This document shows positions 61,138 through 64,000 of a DNA stretch of 64,000 bases, piece after piece. The stretch comes from an uncultured Elusimicrobia bacterium. GTDB taxonomy: Bacteria; Elusimicrobiota; Elusimicrobia; Elusimicrobiales; UBA9959. The stretch lies in contig CAIXBR010000071.1 in NCBI GenBank assembly GCA_903917735.1, positions 1-64,000 of the forward strand, given 5' to 3'. The notes beneath the pieces are model-generated. The model did not search any database, had not been told where the DNA came from, and saw only the letters and a list, made by a program, of their open reading frames with translations. Each line of letters begins with the position of its first letter. The first letter of the stretch is position 1. Made by a program: the position numbers and the translations under genes.

Positions 61138-61683
61138 TTATACCACCAGCCAAACCAGCCACACCATGGAATAAGTGAAAGCCGTAAAGAAAAACGCGGA
61201 CAGGCCGGCGTAAGGCAGCCAGACAGCCAGCAGGGCTTTGGCGGTAGAAACAGGATACAGCCTTCGTACAAGCCGCACTCTGGCGTAGATCACCAGCAGG
61301 AAGCACAGGCAGAGCGCGAGGAAGGCGTTGACATAGCCCAGTTTGGCGAAAAAGGCCAGCGGCACCAGCAGCGACAGCAGCAGGTCGGAGCAGCCGAAGG
61401 CCAGGAACAGCCTGGCCGCGCTGCCGCCCGCGCCGGTCATATCCATGAACAGGTGCATCATCGAGGCGAAAACAAAATTCGCCCCCAGCACGAACAGCAG
61501 CACCACGCAGAACGAGAGCGCTCCGGGCGGCACCGCCGAGAACATGCGCAGGTAGACAAAAAAGCCCAGCGTGCCGGCAAAATACCCCAGCAGGCCCGTC
61601 TGTCCAAGTCCCTCCGCGGACCGGGTGACCATCAGGCCCGCTGGGTCGTCCAGCAGTTTTTCAAGCGTTTTAAAAGGATTCAT
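61138..61683 (-). CDS. Yip1-domain-like membrane protein
   Basis: 181 residues with five membrane helices (about 30-55, 60-85, 95-120, 125-145, 155-180). The layout and Leu/Phe-rich helices with a short cytoplasmic N-terminus resemble bacterial Yip1-type proteins. The ATG at 61683, preceded by GAGGTTAAAAAG, is 10 nt after the sppA stop. Function unknown. Confidence 0.6.
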   Translation of the reverse strand: MNPFKTLEKLLDDPAGLMVTRSAEGLGQTGLLGYFAGTLGFFVYLRMFSAVPPGALSFCVVLLFVLGANFVFASMMHLFMDMTGAGGSAARLFLAFGCSDLLLSLLVPLAFFAKLGYVNAFLALCLCFLLVIYARVRLVRRLYPVSTAKALLAVWLPYAGLSAFFFTAFTYSMVWLVWLVV

Positions 61684-61693
61684 CTTTTTAACC

Positions 61694-62740
61694 TCAGTGC
61701 CCGTACCAGCGGTATTCAAGGCTGGGAGTCATATCCATAGCGTCCGTCACGGCCTTGGTCCCGAAAAGGGACAGCTTGCTGTCCATCAGGGACATAATGT
61801 TCTCGAAGGGGTCCGTGTCTGTCAGTATGCGCGGGTTCGGACCCAGGTTGGCCATCACCCCGGCCTGGCTGATGGCGTCCTGAAGATCGCCCAGCTTGTC
61901 CACAAGGCCGTTCTCCTTGGCTTGGTGCCCGCTGTAGATACGGCCGTCCGCCAGTTTCTTTACGGCCTCTACGCTCATTTTGCGGCCGTCTGAAACCGCG
62001 GTCACGAACTGCTCGTAGGAATCGTCTATCAGGCCCTGCAGGAGTTTGCGCTCCTCGGGGGTCATGTCGCGCGTCGGCGAGCCGATATCCTTGAACTTCC
62101 CCGACTTTATGGTGTCGTTCTTCATGCCGACTTTTTTCATCAGCGAGTCGAAGTTGCTCACGCTGAAAATAACGCCTATCGAGCCGGTTATAGTGCCCGG
62201 CTGCGCCACTATCAGGTCGCAGGCCGAAGCCACATAGTAGCCGCCGCTGGCCGAAACTTCCCCGAAGCGGGCGATGAAAGGCTTCCTGGTCTCGGCCTTG
62301 GCGCGTTTTATCGCCGAATAGATCTCCTGCACCGAGCCGACCGAACCTCCGGGAGAGTTGATATCCAGTACTATGGCCTTGACCTCTTTCTTGTCGGCCA
62401 GCGTCTTGATGCGCTTCGCTATCTGCTGGCTGCCGCGCTCCCAGGAATGGGAGGAGCTGCCCTGCGAAATGACCCCATAAAGCGGGATGATGGCGACTGC
62501 GTCCTTTTTAGACTGATTTAGGCCGGTTAGATCCGAAAGATCCAGATTTTTCGGCCTGGCTTTGCGCGCGGCATCAGCCTTGTCTATGACAAAAAAAGCC
62601 GCTATCAGGGAAAGGGCGTAAAGCACGGCTATGATCTTAAGCCAAAGCCCCGTCCCGCCCGGCGCGGACGGCGCCGCCTGCGCGGCCGGTTTAGGCTGAA
62701 CTTCGGGATTGACCGCGCCGTCGTTGTTCTGTTGTTCCAT
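61694..62740 (-). CDS. sppA: Signal peptide peptidase SppA (short form)
   Basis: 348 residues. A Pro/Ala-rich N-terminus and one membrane helix (35-55) precede the S49 domain: AIIPLYGVI, AIVLDINSPGGSVGSVQEIY, FGEVSASGGYYVASACDLIV (nucleophile Ser) and IKSGKFKDIGSPTRDM (general-base Lys). Short single-repeat type, which assembles as an octameric ring on the periplasmic face and degrades cleaved signal peptides. TGGAGGAACAA precedes the ATG. Confidence 0.93.
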   Translation of the reverse strand: MEQQNNDGAVNPEVQPKPAAQAAPSAPGGTGLWLKIIAVLYALSLIAAFFVIDKADAARKARPKNLDLSDLTGLNQSKKDAVAIIPLYGVISQGSSSHSWERGSQQIAKRIKTLADKKEVKAIVLDINSPGGSVGSVQEIYSAIKRAKAETRKPFIARFGEVSASGGYYVASACDLIVAQPGTITGSIGVIFSVSNFDSLMKKVGMKNDTIKSGKFKDIGSPTRDMTPEERKLLQGLIDDSYEQFVTAVSDGRKMSVEAVKKLADGRIYSGHQAKENGLVDKLGDLQDAISQAGVMANLGPNPRILTDTDPFENIMSLMDSKLSLFGTKAVTDAMDMTPSLEYRWYGH

Positions 62741-62768
62741 TTGTTCCTCCAGCGAACTGTCTGAGAGT

Positions 62769-64000
62769 CTAAATATTTCCGGCGTCCACCACTTTATTCC
62801 TGCCGGTTTCCTTGGCCGCGTACAGCGCTTTGTCCGCGGCCGCTATCAGTTCCTCGGGGTTGCGCCCGTCCCGCGGGAAATGTCCTATGCCTATGGAGAT
62901 GGTCAGGCGCACCTTCTCGAGCCCCTGCGAAAAGACCTCGGCCTCTATACAGGCCCGCATCGTCTCGGCTTTGCGCAGCACGCCCTCGGAATCCGCGCGC
63001 GGCAGCACTATGCCGAACTCCTCGCCCCCATAGCGCCCCACAAAGTCGGTCTCGTAAACCCCGGACTTAAGCAGCTGCGCCACCCTTTTCAGCACGGCGT
63101 CCCCGAACTGGTGGCCGTAGGTGTCGTTGAGCCGTTTGAAATGGTCTATGTCCGCTATCATGAATCCTACCGTAGTTTTAAAAGCGGCGGCGCGGCGCAG
63201 TTCCTCGCGTATCTTCTCGTCCAGAGCGCTGCGGCGCCACAGCGTGGTAAGCCCGTCGGTAAGCGACAGCAATTCCACCTGGCGGAAGAGCAGCACGCGC
63301 TTTAGCGCGTAGGAGATCTCCGAAGCGAACCTGGCGGCGTTCTCCGCCGCCTCAAGACCGGTACCGCGCAGGACAATAAGGCCAAGCGTCTGGTCGCCGG
63401 CGGCGACAGGCGCAAGAACAAGACCTGAAATCTCGCCCGCGGCCGTCGGGAAACCGCCGGTCAGCTCCATAAGCCGCTCAAGCCCCGGCAGGGAGGAAGC
63501 CTTGGGGCCCTGCGCGAAGATCTCCATGCCGGAACTTCCCGCCATATACAGCGCCGCCTCCTCCGTCCCGAAATAATCGGACAGGTATTTCCCCAGCTGC
63601 TTCGCCGCGGCCTGCGGCTCCACGGTCTCGGAAAGCAGTTTGACAGCCGAGTAGACGGCCAGGGATTTTTTCTCCCCCGCCGCGTTCAGCGTGGTTTCCT
63701 TCTTTATCCCCGCCAACTCCGCCTCCAGTTCGGTGGCCCGCTTTAGCGCGGCTTCCAGGCCGGACCGGTCCGGCGCCGCGCCGGAGCGCCCGTTCAGCAC
63801 CACCGAATGCGCCAGCGCGGCGGCTGCCCACAGGGCCAGCGCCACGTATGGCGCGCCGGAGGCTATCTCGCCCGCCAGCATAAAGGAGGAGAAGATGAAA
63901 AGCGCCGCGCCGGCAGCCGCGCCGGCCCAGCGGTTGAGCCTGCCGAGGAAATAGGAGAGCAGCGGGGAAGCGGCCGCGGCGGTTATCCAGAATTCAGGCC
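62769..64000 (-). CDS. Diguanylate cyclase (GGDEF), N-terminus beyond the window
   Basis: The frame is open to the window edge (about 410 codons here); upstream of the first ATG at 63881 the reading TAAAASPLLSYFLGRLNRW continues a membrane-helix region, so the real start is outside. A GAF-like sensor (about residues 75-210 counted from that ATG) with AVYSAVKLLSETVEPQAAAK follows. GGDEF domain: LTDGLTTLWRRSALDEKI, ADIDHFKRLNDTYGHQFGDA, VGRYGGEEFGIVLPRA, and ISIGIGHFP. The active-site GGEEF is intact. Makes cyclic di-GMP. No obvious inhibitory RxxD in the expected place. Confidence 0.9.
   Translation of the reverse strand, partial: PEFWITAAAASPLLSYFLGRLNRWAGAAAGAALFIFSSFMLAGEIASGAPYVALALWAAAALAHSVVLNGRSGAAPDRSGLEAALKRATELEAELAGIKKETTLNAAGEKKSLAVYSAVKLLSETVEPQAAAKQLGKYLSDYFGTEEAALYMAGSSGMEIFAQGPKASSLPGLERLMELTGGFPTAAGEISGLVLAPVAAGDQTLGLIVLRGTGLEAAENAARFASEISYALKRVLLFRQVELLSLTDGLTTLWRRSALDEKIREELRRAAAFKTTVGFMIADIDHFKRLNDTYGHQFGDAVLKRVAQLLKSGVYETDFVGRYGGEEFGIVLPRADSEGVLRKAETMRACIEAEVFSQGLEKVRLTISIGIGHFPRDGRNPEELIAAADKALYAAKETGRNKVVDAGNI

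Overview
The window comes from a Gram-negative bacterium of moderately high G+C. It has outer-membrane barrels, an OprP-like porin, signal peptides and TPR export proteins. Genes are tightly packed, with many 4-bp ATGA stop/start overlaps. The mix of large secreted NVGIGTT-repeat proteins, bactofilin-like envelope proteins, multi-receiver hybrid kinases and many GT-C membrane proteins resembles Elusimicrobiota or neighbouring candidate phyla. That placement is inference; no rRNA or other phylogenetic marker was used.

Region 1 (1-13.2 kb): a secreted repeat protein cut by the window edge, then four large polytopic membrane proteins (GT-C or TMTC type, one with a LamG-like tail). Two eroded spacers (3.7-4.9 and 6.6-8.3 kb) hold broken pieces of an IS30 transposase, an IS91-like transposase, a group II intron domain V, an NCS2 permease, RtcB, an EF-hand-like protein, and a ~95-bp repeat in two copies.

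Region 2 (13.2-19.8 kb): an exported phospholipase D family protein, an exported agmatine/peptidylarginine deiminase, an ECF sigma factor followed by a membrane protein and a bactofilin-like envelope protein, and a calcineurin-like phosphoesterase.

Region 3 (19.9-27.9 kb): an eight-gene exopolysaccharide locus in two convergent operons. It encodes a BcsG-like phosphoethanolamine transferase, a BcsA-like GT2 synthase without PilZ, a BcsC/PgaA-like TPR barrel, two GH26-like proteins (one with a changed catalytic motif), a second barrel, and two tiny two-helix ferritin-like proteins. No BcsB or GH8 BcsZ is present. I regard this as the most interesting system here.

Region 4 (28-40 kb): a GAF-like/class III nucleotide cyclase, a proline-rich tandem-repeat protein, a hybrid histidine kinase broken by a one-base homopolymer insertion plus its HPt partner, a receiver-domain pseudogene, a GC-rich orphan RNA candidate (~380 nt) between a near-consensus promoter and a terminator, a polysaccharide deacetylase, an SDR-DUF2867 protein and a Ycf46-like AAA+ ATPase.

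Region 5 (40-46.6 kb): tRNA-Arg(CCG), alaS, and an operon of M20 peptidase, exported cyanophycinase and YfcC-type transporter, which looks like a cyanophycin or Asp-Arg scavenging unit.

Region 6 (46.7-56.8 kb): a complete phosphate regulon (pit, DUF47, phoU, pstBACS, porin, phoR, phoB, and a 39-codon ORF at the head of phoBR). Four promoters share 11-bp-spaced repeats; three of them place a -10 element exactly 7 nt away, which suggests a lineage-specific Pho box.

Region 7 (56.9-64 kb): a lone receiver, tilS, a GH13 amylase with CBM20, another receiver, NAD(P)HX epimerase, a Yip1-like membrane protein, SppA and a diguanylate cyclase that runs off the window.
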